Shown here one piece after another: positions 6,588 through 7,765 of a stretch of DNA of 7,765 bases. The notes under the pieces are model-generated. The model was not told the DNA's origin. It saw nothing but the letters and a program-made list of their open reading frames with translations, and made no database searches. Both the position numbers and the translations under genes were made by a program. Source of the DNA: Firmicutes bacterium CAG:882 (GTDB lineage Bacteria; Bacillota; Clostridia; Lachnospirales; Lachnospiraceae); contig FR895449.1 of the NCBI GenBank assembly GCA_000435595.1, positions 1-7,765 on the forward strand, read 5' to 3'. Positions within the stretch are counted from its first letter, which is position 1. Each line of letters opens with the position of its first letter.

Positions 6588-6777
6588 TCAGTCTAAAAGT
6601 GACAAAAATTCCGAGAAGGGCAGAGAAAGTAAGGAAATTCTTGAAAGGCAAGGCTTTTTTTCAGTCTAAAAGTGACAAAAATTCCGGAATGGGCAGAGAA
6701 AGCGTGAGAATTCTTGAAAAACAGTGATTTTTCTCAGTCTAAAAGTGACAAAAATTCTGATAAGGGCAGAGAAAACA
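6588..6777. repeat. 73-bp tandem repeat, two full copies and a partial third
   Basis: Copies start at 6588, 6661 and 6734, exactly 73 bp apart. The first 24 nt (beginning TCAGTCTAAAAGTGAC) are identical in all three, and GGGCAGAGAAA recurs at 6618, 6691 and 6764. Copies 1 and 2 also share ATTCTTGAAA (6637 and 6710) and a T-rich end; copy 3 breaks off into the regulator's ribosome binding region. The remaining sequence has diverged by substitutions without indels. The tract fills the gap between the cotransporter and the response regulator. Since 73 is not a multiple of 3, the copies lie in different frames and a coding role is unlikely. Confidence 0.92.
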
Positions 6778-6783
6778 TGAAAG

Positions 6784-6788
6784 AAGGT
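6784..6788 (+). promoter_or_regulatory. Ribosome binding site of the response regulator
   Basis: AAGGT (within AGAAGGTAA) lies 7 nt before ATG 6796, just after the end of the partial third repeat copy. Confidence 0.7.
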
Positions 6789-6795
6789 AAAGAGC

Positions 6796-7470
6796 ATGGC
6801 ATTGATATACGTCGTCGAGGATGATGACAATATAAGGGAGATTGAGAGCATTGCTCTTGGCAACAGCGGTCATATCGTGAAGGGCTTTGCGTGCGGCAAG
6901 GACTTTAAGCGGGAGGTTGCAAACCGCAAGCCGGATCTGATTCTGCTCGATATAATGCTTCCCGACGAGGATGGAATTGAGATATTAAAGAAGCTTCGTG
7001 CCTCGGGGGAGACTAAGAGAATACCTGTCATACTTGTGACTGCGAAGTCAACGGAGCTTGACAAGGTGAAGGGGCTTGACATAGGAGCTGACGATTACAT
7101 AACGAAGCCATTCGGTGTTATGGAGCTGATTTCAAGGGTCAGGGCTCTTATAAGGCGAAGCATGGACGTGAGCGCACAAAAGAGCGTCCGTGTAGGAAAT
7201 ATCTTTCTCGACAGCGACAGGCATATCGTGTATGTCGATGACGAGCCGAAGGAACTCACATTTAAGGAGTATGAGCTGCTGCGCTGCCTTATGAGTAACA
7301 GCGGTGTAGCGATGCACCGTGACAGGATTATGGAACTGGTGTGGGGTGTGGATTTTGAGGGTGAATCGAGAACCCTCGATATGCATATCAAGACGCTTAG
7401 GCAGAAGCTTGGAAGTGCGGGCGCAATGATTAAGACAGTACGCAATGTGGGGTATGTGTTAGAGCCATGA
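6796..7470 (+). CDS. OmpR/PhoB-family response regulator (PhoB/PhoP-type)
   Basis: This is a DNA-binding response regulator, 224 aa, the standard OmpR-family length. The receiver domain (about 2-118) has the acidic pocket Glu8/Asp9, phosphoacceptor Asp52 in LLDIMLPD, switch Thr82 (VTAK) and Lys104 (TKPF). The winged-helix domain (about 130-222) has the transactivation loop region around ELVWG and recognition helix SRTLDMHIKTLRQKLG (191-206), ending in the typical GYVLEP. Its place beside pst, phoU and a Pi cotransporter, together with a kinase of PhoR form, points to the phosphate regulator. The family is certain, the Pi role is inferred from context. It is translationally coupled to the kinase by an ATGA overlap. 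The symbol phoB or phoP would depend on naming custom. Confidence 0.93.
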   Translation: MALIYVVEDDDNIREIESIALGNSGHIVKGFACGKDFKREVANRKPDLILLDIMLPDEDGIEILKKLRASGETKRIPVILVTAKSTELDKVKGLDIGADDYITKPFGVMELISRVRALIRRSMDVSAQKSVRVGNIFLDSDRHIVYVDDEPKELTFKEYELLRCLMSNSGVAMHRDRIMELVWGVDFEGESRTLDMHIKTLRQKLGSAGAMIKTVRNVGYVLEP

Positions 7471-7765
7471 AAAAGAAAATTCTCAGCCAGTTTTTGAAGG
7501 TGACACTGATTGCCATTGTCATTACTTTATTTATGTCGGTCATAGTTTTTTATGAGCTTTTCAAAAAACAGGTGTTTCATGACCTTAAGTCCGAGGCGGA
7601 ATTTGCCAGATATACAATTGATGACCTTTCGGACGAAAAACAATTTGATGTACGTGTCACATGGATAGGAACCGACGGAAATGTGCTCTACGACAGCGAA
7701 ACGGAGACTCTTGAGAATCACTCGGACAGACCGGAGTACATTGATGCGGTAAAGACCGGTGAGGG
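7467..7765 (+). CDS. PhoR-type sensor histidine kinase, N-terminal part (cut by window end)
   Basis: The frame is open from ATG 7467 to the window end, giving 99 complete codons. The start overlaps the regulator stop in ATGA, the common arrangement for two-component pairs. Residues 1-11 are basic (MKKKILSQFLK), 12-32 form a membrane anchor, and from about 33 an extracytoplasmic region begins. RVTWIGTDGNVLYDSETE followed by ENHSDRPEYIDAVKTGEG resembles the PAS-like sensor domain of PhoR/WalK-type kinases in Clostridia. The HAMP, DHp and ATPase domains would lie beyond the window, so kinase function is inferred from partner, context and this N-terminal pattern. Confidence 0.88.
   Translation, partial: MKKKILSQFLKVTLIAIVITLFMSVIVFYELFKKQVFHDLKSEAEFARYTIDDLSDEKQFDVRVTWIGTDGNVLYDSETETLENHSDRPEYIDAVKTGE

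Noticed and set aside
6588..6777. CRISPR-like array (about 41-nt repeats with about 32-nt spacers)
   Set aside because: The apparent spacers are related to each other (both contain ATTCTTGAAA and a T-rich end), so this is a diverged tandem repeat. There are only three copies and no cas genes.
6777..6824. Possible 15-codon leader frame overlapping the regulator start
   Set aside because: It has no ribosome binding site of its own and the peptide shows nothing recognisable; it is probably a chance ATG in the purine-rich region.
6666..6863. Minus-strand frame across the repeats giving repeated Phe-rich peptides
   Set aside because: The peptides are just the translation of the 73-bp repeat, which shifts frame each copy, and the frame runs into the antisense of the regulator.

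Overview
The window is a phosphate (Pi) acquisition and signalling cluster, all on the + strand. The genes in order are pstS, pstC, pstA, pstB, phoU, a Na+/Pi cotransporter with a C-terminal PhoU domain, a PhoB/PhoP-type response regulator, and the first 99 residues of a PhoR-type sensor kinase cut by the window edge. Strong Shine-Dalgarno sites, a lipoprotein PstS with a long Ser/Thr-rich linker, moderate GC and the overall protein style suggest a Gram-positive Clostridia member, most likely Lachnospiraceae. This placement is inference from style; no marker gene is present.

Layout. Positions 60-3730 hold pstSCAB. A 142-bp gap with a strong hairpin separates pstS from pstC. pstC and pstA overlap by 8 bp, and pstB follows pstA after 9 bp. 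Positions 3731-3961 hold a large, branched inverted-repeat element between pstB and phoU. phoU (3962-4603) is followed by a 186-bp gap with four GTAAA-core units spaced exactly 11 bp apart, which is the architecture of a PHO box, upstream of the cotransporter gene (4790-6574). Positions 6588-6777 carry a tandem repeat with an exact 73-bp period (two full copies and a partial third) running up to the response regulator (6796-7470). The kinase start overlaps the regulator stop by 4 bp (ATGA).

How the parts fit. PstS captures Pi outside the membrane, PstCA form the channel and PstB supplies ATP hydrolysis. PhoU and the kinase/regulator pair are expected to link transport activity to transcription. 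The cotransporter offers a second import (or export) route and carries its own PhoU-like domain. The PHO-box-like repeats suggest the regulator encoded downstream controls the cotransporter, and perhaps itself by read-through.

The genes are conventional. I see no wholly new gene system. The most interesting material is intergenic: the branched palindromic element at 3735-3912, the 73-bp repeats at 6588-6777, and the PHO-box array at 4641-4679.
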